Assembly (NCBI GenBank): GCA_033717875.1
Contig: JADDKJ010000060.1
Coordinates: forward strand, 1-14,671
Direction of reading: 5' to 3'
From: SBBG01 sp033717875
Lineage (GTDB): Bacteria; Pseudomonadota; Gammaproteobacteria; Ga0077554; Ga007554
Length of the DNA stretch: 14,671 nt
Positions 1 to 8,300 of this stretch are shown piece after piece. Each line of letters starts with the position of its first letter. Positions within the stretch are counted from its first letter, which is position 1. Both the position numbers and the translations under genes were made by a program. The notes under the pieces were generated by a model. That model was not told where the DNA came from and ran no database searches. It saw only the letters and a list, made by a program, of their open reading frames with translations.

Positions 1-33
1 TGCCAAATCCAACCCAATCGTTGTAATCTTCAT
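1..33 (-). CDS. IS110-family transposase, 5' end only (runs off window)
   Basis: Read on the minus strand, the first 33 bases give MKITTIGLDLA. This is the typical N-terminus of IS110-family (DEDD) transposases, and the Asp of GLDLA is the first catalytic acidic residue of the RuvC-like domain. A strong purine-rich ribosome binding site (AAAGGAGAGGAG) lies just upstream of the ATG at position 33, which supports the start. Only 11 residues are visible, so the subgroup (IS110 or IS1111) and intactness cannot be judged. The sequence differs from the N-terminus of the second transposase (starting at 342), so these are two different elements, in opposite orientation. Confidence 0.7.
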   Translation of the reverse strand, partial: MKITTIGLDLA

Positions 34-36
34 CTC

Positions 37-118
37 GGTCTCCTCTCCTTTCGTTTCGATGGTTTGTTACAGCTCCATCGTGGCGCATTCGACGCCGATT
101 TAGAAGGGGGAGGAGACC
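37..118 (-). promoter_or_regulatory. Inverted repeat covering the ribosome binding site of the left IS110 transposase
   Basis: GGTCTCCTC (37-45) and GAGGAGACC (110-118) are perfect 9-base inverted arms. In the minus-strand transcript the segment near the ATG carries the Shine-Dalgarno purines, and the upstream arm is its complement. The leader could therefore fold and hide the ribosome binding site. A smaller GGCG/CGCC stem (82-85 with 93-96) lies in the loop. Whether this leader also contains the 5' guide RNA known from IS110-subgroup elements cannot be told from the part visible. Confidence 0.45.
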
Positions 119-263
119 ATCACATCATCCTACCGGGCTGATCTACGGGGTGGTGAAATCAGGGAAACCGTTTGATGCAAATTTCGCTATGAATAGGGTT
201 GCAATTCAAAACGGTATCTGACCCCTGTGTTCTGACCCTGACCCCTGTGTTCTGAGAATCATC
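119..263. other. Non-coding stretch between two IS110-type elements
   Basis: No convincing gene on either strand. It probably holds the outer end of the left IS110 element and the flank into which the second element inserted. It contains a 14-base word (CATCCTACCGGGCT, 126-139) that recurs at 1820-1833 on the far side of the second element, and the 20-base-period direct repeat listed separately. The exact left-element boundary is not visible. Confidence 0.5.
218..255. repeat. Direct repeat, two copies at 20-base spacing
   Basis: The 18-base unit CTGACCCCTGTGTTCTGA occurs at 218-235 and again, identical, at 238-255, just outside the left inverted repeat of the IS1111-like element. Related TGACCCC-containing repeats occur on the other side of that element (1759-1788), so the element appears to sit inside a small cluster of such words. 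Confidence 0.75.
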
Positions 264-267
264 TAGC

Positions 268-339
268 CGGCCTCCCACCGCTGTGAGGCGGTATAGTAAA
301 AAGCAAGGTGCGAACTTTGACTTTTACTCAAGGAGGCCG
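268..339 (+). promoter_or_regulatory. Inverted repeat covering the ribosome binding site of the IS1111-like transposase
   Basis: CGGCCTCC (268-275) is the exact reverse complement of GGAGGCCG (332-339). The second arm contains the AGGAGG ribosome binding site (331-336), five bases before the ATG at 342. A transcript starting at or outside the left end could fold so that the site is buried. A small CCGC/GCGG stem (278-281 with 288-291) lies inside. The neighbouring, different IS110 element has the same arrangement. Confidence 0.45.
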
Positions 340-341
340 TG

Positions 342-1355
342 ATGAAATTCTGTGGCATAGACCTGCATTCAAGCAATAGCTTTATTGTGATTACTGACGA
401 GATGGATAAGAAACTTGTCAGCCGCCGCTACCCGAACGATTTGGGGAAGATTCTGGCGGTTCTGGCGCCGCACCAATCCGAGATGGCCGCTGTGGTGGTC
501 GAGTCCACCTATAACTGGTACTGGCGGGTCGATGGACTGATGGCGGCGGGATACGACGTCCGGCTGGCTAACACCATCGCCATGAAGCGCTACGACGGGC
601 TCAAGCACAGCGGGGACGAGGAGGATGCCGCGCATCTGGCGCATTTGTTGCGTTTAGGGATTCTGCCCACCGGGTATATCCATCCACCGGCACAGCGTGC
701 GCTGCGCGACTTGGCCCGCAAACGCATTCAACTGGTACGCTCACGCACACAGCATGTGCTGGCCGTGGAGAACATCCTGGCGCGATCATTCGGCTCACGG
801 CTGCCGAGCAACGCTATCAAGCGGTTGTCGGTCGAGCATATCGATACCCTCGGACTGAGTGCCGATGTCGCTCTCGCCGTGAAATCCAATGCCGCCATCA
901 TCGCGGCGCTGAACACGCAGATCGATCTGTTGGAGCAGCGTCTTCTGCAGGGCGCAAAGCCGCGGCCCGAATACGCTCTTCTCAAGAGCATCCCGGGCAT
1001 CGGCGAGGTGTTGGCCATCGTCATTCTGCTGGAGACGGGCGACATCTCCCGCTTTGCCGAGGTCGGCAACTTCGCCTCCTATGCCCGCTGCGTCGACAGT
1101 GCCCGCTACTCCAACGGCAAGAAGAAGGGCGAAGGCAATACCAAGAACGGCAACGCCTACCTGGTATGGGCCTTCATCGAGGCCGCCAATTTCGCCCGGC
1201 GTTTCTGCAAGGAAGCCAATACCTTCTTCGAGAAAAAGAAGGCGAAGACCAACAGCGTGGTGGCTACCAAGGCGCTGGCCCACAAGCTGGCGCGGGCGAG
1301 CTATCACATCTTGAAGGAGAAACGGCCCTTTGACGTAAAACGCTGTTTCGCCTGA
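342..1355 (+). CDS. IS110-family DEDD transposase (RNA-guided recombinase type)
   Basis: This 337-residue protein catalyses movement of the element. The N-terminal RuvC-like domain shows the DEDD acidic set: D7 (GID), E54 (VVES), D92 and D95 (GDEEDA, spaced D-x-x-D). The middle is helical. The C-terminal Transposase_20 domain starts with a helix-hairpin-helix-like SIPGIG (216-221). It carries the family's conserved serine, here S257 in ARYSNGK, followed by the expected Gly/Asn-rich stretch (TKNGNAYL). In IS110 proteins this serine is the recombination nucleophile. All key residues are present and the frame is open, so the enzyme is probably active. A GTG at 339 is possible, but AGGAGG at 331-336 is spaced better for ATG 342. 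A structured non-coding region follows directly. Confidence 0.95.
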   Translation: MKFCGIDLHSSNSFIVITDEMDKKLVSRRYPNDLGKILAVLAPHQSEMAAVVVESTYNWYWRVDGLMAAGYDVRLANTIAMKRYDGLKHSGDEEDAAHLAHLLRLGILPTGYIHPPAQRALRDLARKRIQLVRSRTQHVLAVENILARSFGSRLPSNAIKRLSVEHIDTLGLSADVALAVKSNAAIIAALNTQIDLLEQRLLQGAKPRPEYALLKSIPGIGEVLAIVILLETGDISRFAEVGNFASYARCVDSARYSNGKKKGEGNTKNGNAYLVWAFIEAANFARRFCKEANTFFEKKKAKTNSVVATKALAHKLARASYHILKEKRPFDVKRCFA

Positions 1356-1363
1356 AACGGTTA

Positions 1364-1573
1364 GGTGGCGGTAGACCAGCCAGCAAAGGGGTCTGGTCGC
1401 GAACCAGTGGATCTGAGTGGAGGTCTATCGCCACCGCCTGAGTTGTTGTACACCGGGTCGTCCGCCGGGTGAGCCAGTTGGGGATTGGACGCGCCTTGCG
1501 CGAGCCACCGGTCTGTAACCATTGTCCGGACACCTCGGCGGCACCAACGTTTCTCTGGGGCAGCTTGGCTGCC
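1364..1573 (+). ncRNA. Candidate bridge RNA / seekRNA of the IS1111-like element
   Basis: Eight bases after the transposase stop, GGTGGCGGTAGACC (1364-1377) can pair along its full length with GGTCTATCGCCACC (1422-1435), with one G-U pair. It encloses a smaller hairpin, CTGGT/ACCAG (1393-1397 with 1403-1407). Further stems follow: CGCGC/GCGCG around CTT (1490-1502) and GGCAGC/GCTGCC around TTG (1559-1573). In the IS1111 group, the RNA that picks target and donor sites is encoded between the transposase gene and the right end, which is where this structure lies. Transcript limits and guide loops cannot be set by eye, and the coordinates span the visible stems only. No protein gene in this stretch is convincing. 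Confidence 0.5.
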
Positions 1574-1758
1574 AGGGCGGCGCCAGGACATCGGCACACC
1601 GCTTGATCCTGATGGGTGACAGGCACGACTCGGTCGTAGCCAGTATTGAGAAAACGGGTTCGACCGGAACAACAGTCAGGTAGATATGGAAACCCTGTTG
1701 TCTGAAAAAATCAGCGGGGGTAGATTGGTTTCGCTCTTGACTTAGGGCCGGCTAATGG

Positions 1759-1788
1759 GTGACCCCTTGACTTGTGACCCCCTTGACT
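1759..1788. repeat. Imperfect direct repeat next to the right end of the IS
   Basis: GTGACCCCTTGACT (1759-1772) and GTGACCCCCTTGACT (1774-1788) differ by one C. The shared TGACCCC word also occurs twice left of the element (218-255). The pair may be a remnant of the insertion target or of an older mobile element. Confidence 0.6.
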
Positions 1789-1801
1789 ATTGATTCTGCG
1801 C

Positions 1802-1844
1802 GGGCACATAAAGCGTGCCCATCCTACCGGGCTTTTTTCCGGTA
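1802..1844. repeat. Two adjacent stem-loops at the 3' end of the membrane-protein gene
   Basis: GGGCAC (1802-1807) pairs with GTGCCC (1815-1820). TACCGG (1825-1830) pairs with CCGGTA (1839-1844) across a loop that encodes the Lys-Lys-Ala codons of the gene's C-terminus. On the minus strand the outer hairpin follows the TAG stop but has no U-run, so it is not a standard intrinsic terminator. It resembles a REP-like or mRNA-stabilising hairpin. Confidence 0.45.
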
Positions 1845-2390
1845 CCGCAAAAAAGCATGAACAGCAATAAAAACACCCATACCATTCAAGCCAATCGCAC
1901 TAAAGATGTGGAGCGGCGTTCCTTCTCCGTAAATCACCATGAAGATTCCCGAACCAAATAAAATCAATAGATAAGTCACGTAGCCAACCGCGACTCGGAT
2001 GCGTTCACCGCGCTCGGTCGGCGCGCGGTTACCCATCAGCCGTTGTGTGGCCGCATGGCTCAGGTAGCCGGATTTAACAAACAGCAGGTGCCAAAGGTTG
2101 TTGGCAACGAAAGCTCCGAGCACAGCCGTTGTCAAGGAAACGGGAAGCCATATATGTCCATACTGGCGCGAATAACTCGGATCAAGTACACCCTTTACAA
2201 TACCCTCCAAACCTCCAAAAAAACCAAAGACCGCAAAAGAGCCCGCCAGGAATCCACCCACAAAACCACACATGATCAATAGCATGCACCAACCATATGC
2301 AATGTAATACCGCCGCCTCTCCTCTCGACCAAGCTCCGGCGGCGGCGTGGCGGGGTTCAGTACGTCCTGAAACGGGTCTTGCCACTTCAT
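1824..2390 (-). CDS. Polytopic inner-membrane protein coupled to the RHS gene; candidate immunity protein
   Basis: A 188-residue protein of no family I recognise. It has a charged cytoplasmic-looking N-terminus (GREERRR at 21-27) and hydrophobic segments at about 29-62 (long, Gly/Phe-rich, possibly one or two spans), 80-105, 131-153 and 160-181. A positive loop (about 117-132) and a basic C-terminus (RYRKKAR) complete it. Its ATG overlaps the RHS stop codon as ATGA (2387-2390), and no good ribosome binding site precedes it, so translation is probably coupled to the RHS gene. Position and coupling are those of an immunity gene of a polymorphic RHS toxin, and an integral-membrane immunity protein would fit a membrane-acting tip. 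It could equally be an assembly or export partner. Confidence 0.85.
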   Translation of the reverse strand: MKWQDPFQDVLNPATPPPELGREERRRYYIAYGWCMLLIMCGFVGGFLAGSFAVFGFFGGLEGIVKGVLDPSYSRQYGHIWLPVSLTTAVLGAFVANNLWHLLFVKSGYLSHAATQRLMGNRAPTERGERIRVAVGYVTYLLILFGSGIFMVIYGEGTPLHIFSAIGLNGMGVFIAVHAFLRYRKKAR

Positions 2391-5300
2391 TTCGGTCGTA
2401 CGGTACCAATGCCACCGCTGCCATGGCTCGGACCCAAGGTGCTGAATGAGGGAAGCGTCTGCGTGCCGGTAGGCATTGGCGATGCCGGAGAGGAAAAGGA
2501 TTGGGTTCCAGTGGGTCCCGGAGAGGACGTATTTGGCGTGGGAGTCACGGAGCTTCTCATCGTTCCCGAGGCCACGCCCCCTGCGATGGCACTGGCGCCT
2601 CGCAATACATTGCCTGATGGATTGATGACCAGCGATGTCGAAACACGGGCGGCCGAAGTTCCGGCTATGGTCTCCATCACGGCGATCGACCCCGCCGCGC
2701 CCGAATTGACCATCGCCGCACCCATTCTCACTGCACTAGTGCCCGCCGCACCCATGGCGCCACTCAGGAAGCTGGTGCCAAAAGTGCCGGCTGTCAGATT
2801 TTCAAGTGGCCGGATCGTCGGCTGACTGTTTACCACTTGGGTCAATGTCGTGTTACCAATGTTTCCTAAAACGCCACCTACAGTGCCACCGATGACCTGG
2901 CCCGCCGCTATTGAACCCGCCGGATTCACTGCGCCGACTGCGGCACCGGCAAAGCCACCTGATATGATTCCAAGCCCAGTCCCCGCCCATGAGCCACCCG
3001 TCGTGTTGTACGCTGCAATTCCACCGCTGATCCCACCAGAAACCAATCCCCATCCTGCGCCTACGGCGTTAAGAATGACCTCCCCTGTCGGATCGGTATT
3101 ATTGACCGGATTATTCCCCACATAGGCGTATAGATTGATATCCCCACCCCCAAACCCCATCGGGTCTCTCTGGATGAATCTTGCAATCCCCGGATCATAG
3201 TACCGCGCCCGATAGTAAACAAGCCCCGTCTCGTCAGGCTCCCTGCCGGTGTAGCCATACTGCGCCGCTTGCGCAATCGTGCCGCCGAGCTTGTTCCCCC
3301 AGGCGTCGAATCTTTGCGTCTGGGTACTGGTGTTGAGGTTGTTGCTCAGGGCGACAACGCTGCCCAGGCCGTCCTGGTGGTAGTAATCCGCCTGACCGTA
3401 GGTGTTGCTGCCGGTGATCGTCATGCGGATCAGCGGGTCGTCGATATTGGGGCCGTGGGTGTAGACGGCGCGGGCGGTGTTCCATTGGTTGAAGTATTCG
3501 GCGTGGATGTCGGGGCCGTTGTAGACATAGCGGTATTCGCCGACGCCGGCGATGGCCTTGTGCGTGCGTCGGCCCTGGTCGTCGTAGCGGTACCAGTTGA
3601 TGGGCTGGCCGGTTTTGACGAGGCGGATGAGACGGTCAAGGCCGTCGTGGCTCAGGTCGGTGACGCTGGCGCCGGTGCAGGTGGTGGCACTGGTGGTAAC
3701 GGTGCCGCCTTCGCATTTCTTTAGGAGGTTGCCGTTGGCGTCGTAGACATAGCCCGCCAGGAGGGTGCCGGTGGGACTGCCCTGGCGCACTTCGGTGAGC
3801 TGGTTGGCGGCGTCATGGGTGTAGGCGGTGATCACCGGGGTGGTGGCGTTGACGGTCTTGCGGGTGCGGTTGTTGAGCGGGTCGTAGCTGTAGTCTTCCT
3901 GTTGGGCGGCGTTGCCGTTTTTGGCCTGGGTGAGGCGGCTCAGGGGGTCGTAGGCGTAGTCGTACGTTAGCGCGGCCCCGGCGATAGCTTCGATGTGTTT
4001 GATGCGGTTGCCGACGCCGTCGTAGCTGTAGTCGTGCTGGGTGAGCACGGTGCTGGCGGCGCTGCGGTTGACGAGCTGTTTGAGGCTGTTGTCGGGGTTC
4101 CAGATGTATCTTGCGCTGAGGCCGTTGGGGAACCACTTTTCGCTGAGGCGGCCGCCAGCGTCCCAGGCGAAGGCGATGCGGTCGCGGTTGGGGGCGAGGA
4201 TGGCGGACAGGCGGCCGGCGGGGTCGTATTGGTAGACGGTGACGCGGCCGTCGCTGTCGGTCAGGCGGTTGAGCTGGCCGCCGGGGCTCCAGGCGTAGCT
4301 GAGCCTTTTATTGCCGCGGCTGTCGGTGAGGCTTTGCAAGCGCTGGGCGGCGTCGTAGGTGTAGCTGTAGGTGACGTCGTTGCTCTGGGCGGTGAGCACC
4401 TGGCCGAGGGCGTTGCGGCTGTAGCCGACGTACTGGCCGGGGGTGCTGCGTTGCCGGAGCTGGTGGCCGTAAGCCCAGGCCCAGGTGGTGACCTGACCGC
4501 GGGCGTCGGTCATTTTGGTGAGGTTATTGTTGAGGTCGTATTCGAAGCGGCGGGCCTTGCCCAGCGGATCGGTTTCCCTGATCTTACGGCCGAAGTCGTC
4601 GTAGGCATAGATCATTTGCGGGGTGACGATATCGCTGGCGGGGTTGGTGCCGCTGGCGTCGGTGCGACCGGCCTCGACGTTGGCGAGGTTGCCGAGATTG
4701 TCGTAGCTGTATCTGGCCAGGGGGCGAATCGTACCCAAGGCGGCGTCGGTATAGGCGGGGCCGGCGATGCGCACAGGGCGGTTGAGTTCGTCGTATTGGG
4801 TAAGCGTGACACGCGCCGCGCTGCCATCGGCCGGGACATCGCTGACACTGGTGAGGTTGCCGTTGGCGTCATAGTCGTAGTCGACGGCGCGGCCTTGGGC
4901 GAAGCTCTGGAGCTTCGGGTATTGCGTGCGCTTGAGGCGGCCGTCGCGGGTGTTGTCCCACCAGGTGTAGGTAACGGTGTTGCCATTGGGGTCGGTGACG
5001 GTGCGCGGTTTGCCGTCTGGGTCACGCGTGGTGCTCACCGCCCGGCCCGTCTGGTCGTAGGCCAGCAGCACACGATCGGCTTCGTCATAGATCATCGCGA
5101 CGGAATAGTTGTCGGGATTGGTAATGCGGGTAATGTTGCCGCGGTTGTCATGGGCCCAGGCAGTGACGTTGCCGCCGGCGTCGATGTTGGCGATCTTGCG
5201 GTCAGAGGCGTCGTAGCGGGCCGAATGACGGTCGAGCAAGCCTGCCCCGGTGGTAAGGCTCTCGTCGATGGCGTTGCCGTTGGCGTCATATTTGTAATCG

Positions 5301-8300
5301 CGTGGCTGGCCCACGGCGTCGGTCATGCGGGTGATGCGGTCCACGGCGTCGTAGACCTTAGTCACCGCCTGCCAGTCAGCGTCGAGATCAGTGGTGGGGC
5401 GGCCCAGAGGATCGTAGATCATCGTCGGCGAGGCGTCGGCGGCGTCGATTACGCCGTCTCCGTTCTTGTCGCCGCTGCGGCTGAGGCTGGCGACGTTGAG
5501 GCGGTTGGCGTCGTAGTTAAAGGTGAGGGTGTAACCGGCCCCGCTGACGAAATCGCGCACACGCTTGGCGCTGGCAAGATTGCCATAGGTGTCGTAGGTG
5601 TTGATTATCCACACTTTGAGGTCGGCCGCCGCCGGGACGTAGGCGACGGGATCGATTGCACTGCCCACGCCGGCCTTGAGCCGGATGTCCTGAAGCAGGT
5701 TGCCGGTAGCGTCGTATTTATAGAGCGCGTAATTGCCTCTGGCGTCCTTCACCTTGCCGGGCTGGTTGAAAGCGGTAAAGTAGCTGAAGGCCACCGTGCC
5801 GCTGCTGGGGTTGGTGATCTGGGTAACGTTGCCATTGGCGTCATAGGCGTACTGGGTCTTGTTGCCCATCGGGTCGGTCTTGGACAGGCGATTGAACGGG
5901 TTGGCCGTATCGTAGGTATAGGTGCGGGTCGCGCCGTTTTCTTCGACGATCTTGACCGGATTGCCGTATTCGTCGAAGAAGAAGCGCCGCTCGAAACCGC
6001 GCTCGTTGACGGTGACAGACTCGCGGCGGAAATCGTTGTAGGTGAAGGTGGTCGTTTCCCTGAGCGGACGGGTGTAGTGGCGGAACACCTTGCCGTTCAT
6101 GTAGTACTCGAAGGTCATGCCATTGCCGTTGGGCAGTGTGTAGCTGCTCATGGCGTGGTTGAGCTGCGGGTCGCCGTAGTAAGCATAGGTGACGGGCGGC
6201 TGGCTGCCGGCCACGGCCAGCGGGTTCTTGAAGCTGGCGAGATTGCCGGCGGCGTCGTAGCCGTACTGGAATTGCCGCCCCGTCCAGTCACTGAGCTGGC
6301 TGATGCGGTTGCTGGCGTCATAGGTGAAGGTGAGACTGCGGCTCAGGCCGTCGCTGACCGTGGCCAAGCGGCCGCTGCCGTCATAGGCGAGCGTGAGCAC
6401 ATTGTTGTTGCGGTCTCTGATCGACAACAGCCGTGCCTTCTGGCCGGTATCGGTGGCTGTGGCGTTGATGTTCTCGAAAGCATAGGTAAGGCCGCTCTTC
6501 TCGCGGATCTGGTAGCTGCCGTCCGCCAGACGCTGGAAGGTGACGAAGATGCCCGCCGGTTTAGGCAGGGTGCTACCCAGGTTGATATTGCCGCTGGTAT
6601 GAGCGGCGGTGGCGAAAAACTTCTCGCCGCCCGTGCCATCCACCCAGCTCACCTTGGCGACACCGCCTTCGACACCATAGAAACGCAGGTAGTGATTGAA
6701 ACTGTGTGTCCAGCCGAAGCCGAGTGGACCGTTTTTCGGGTCACGGCTGTTATAGGAACGCTCGAAGACAACGGGCAAGCCGCCACGGCCCTTGATGGTG
6801 ATGTCGCGCTCGGTGTGATACATATTGCCGGTGGCCATGTTGACCGGGTCACCGCGAAAGGAAATATAGTTATTCGTGCCATTCGCGGCCGTCGTCGAAT
6901 TGAGATAAGAATAATTGAGTGGCGAGGAAATCACCGAAGACGGCACTTGGGACGGGAATGACCATGTGCTTCCCAGTGGCGACGGTGCAGCCGCGGTGGT
7001 ATATCCCCCCGCATATCCGCCACTGATGATATATCCTACCGAGGCCGTGCCATTGACAGCGAGGTTGTTTCTCTCGGCAACGAAAACGGCTCCCCGCCAA
7101 TTGTCGTACTGAATCAGACTGCGCGGTATAGTGAGCGTGAAACCCTGATCGATGTAATTGGTCTTGATCGAGTTGACCTGCGCCACCGAATAATTGAGCG
7201 CCGGATTGGCGTTGCTGGTGAACTTGGCGCTGTGGGTTGCCCAGTTCGCGCTGGTCAGGCCGCTGATGACCTCGATGCCATTTTCGCGCGCGAATTGAAT
7301 ACCGCGCACGGTGGACACCGCATCGCTGCGCGCATTTTCCTGCCAGATGTAGGATTCGTAATTCGATGCGCTGTATCCTGACAATAGAAAGCTCTTGTAT
7401 ATCGTGCCGCCGGTCGTCAAATCCACGCTCCGGCTCTGCCCGCCCAGCACATCCATCAACAATCCCCGCCGATACACCGAAAACGGTAGGTCGAACAGAT
7501 ATTGCACCTTCATCTGCGTGGATGTGAGGCCGATGTGGTTGCCGCTCTCGCCGGAACCGCCGTCGATCGCACCTATCCGCTTGCCCGCATCGGTTATGTA
7601 GCGCATGTATTTCAGCAGCGCCACATGCAGAAATTCGCCCTCGGTCTCTTCCAGGTTGGTGTTGGGGTTGGCGATGGCCCTGACGCTATTGGTCAGTTTC
7701 GCGGCCCGCTCCGTCAGCAGACGATCCGACGCCTGGAAGGCATAACCTTGCAGCGCATGATAGTTGGCGGCACCGATATTGGTATACGTGACGCTGTTGA
7801 TCGTCGGCGACGACAGTTCGGGCAAGCGCATGGTCATCGCCAGGCGATTATTGGACGTGCACAGTCCCACCGCGCCCGTGGCCGCGGCGATTTCGCCGCC
7901 CTCCACTTTCAGCGAGGGAATCACGTTGATGGCGCAGGGGGCGGCGGAATTGACGTTGCCGTCATTGCGCCAGGCATCCAACGCAGTTTGATCCGTGGCG
8001 GTGGCGCCCTTGAAGGAGAGCGTCATCCTATTCAATGCCGTGGCCGGCATCGACAAGGTGGCAACCGGTCCCAGCGCGCCGCCCGCGCCGTTCATTACCG
8101 TGATATCGAATTTATAGCGATGCTTGTCCGGCAGCGCCGCCGTTTCGGCGGTCAATGCGGTGTCCCAGGCGAGGAACGAAGTGACTTCGTAGGGTAATGA
8201 AACAGGAAGAATGTCGATCTCGACCGGTAACGCCGTTCCCTTGTAGGGCACATCACCCAGAGTATTGTTGAAAAACCAGGGTGAAGATGCCTTGATCGTG

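Larger units (their letters stand above)
264..1754 (+). mobile_element. IS110-family (IS1111-like) insertion sequence, apparently complete
   Basis: The element contains one full transposase gene (342-1355) and a long 3' non-coding part. TAGCCGGCC (264-272) and GGCCGGCTA (1746-1754) are perfect 9-base inverted repeats and are taken as subterminal repeats. True ends may lie several bases further out, as IS1111-group repeats are not exactly terminal. The implied length, about 1.5 kb, is normal for the family. The short 5' leader (about 75 nt) and long 3' non-coding region (about 400 nt) fit the IS1111 layout rather than the IS110 one. The inverted repeat contains the self-complementary core GCCGGC, which lowers its statistical weight, so the boundaries are provisional. 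Confidence 0.6.

Noticed and set aside
1264..1672. Minus-strand open frames in the 3' non-coding part of the IS1111-like element
   Set aside because: They are Arg/Pro-rich, lack a ribosome binding site and overlap both the transposase end and the structured RNA candidate.
1802..1844. Stem-loops with T-run as an intrinsic terminator
   Set aside because: The T-run is in the loop and on the plus strand, while the gene is transcribed from the minus strand, where no U-run follows the stem.
3700..6300. Recurring GTTGCCGTTGGCGTC-like words as a CRISPR-like array
   Set aside because: Spacing is irregular, the copies diverge, and all lie in one reading frame as YDANGN codons of the RHS repeats.
3995..6961. 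A 988-codon open frame on the plus strand
   Set aside because: It lies wholly antisense to the YD-repeat part of the RHS gene. Its Val/Gly/Ala-rich translation has no domain pattern and repeats with the same period as the RHS repeats. It is a product of GC-rich codon usage.
7502..8197. A 231-codon plus-strand open frame
   Set aside because: It is antisense to the middle of the RHS gene. The translation is His/Arg/Gly-rich without domain features.
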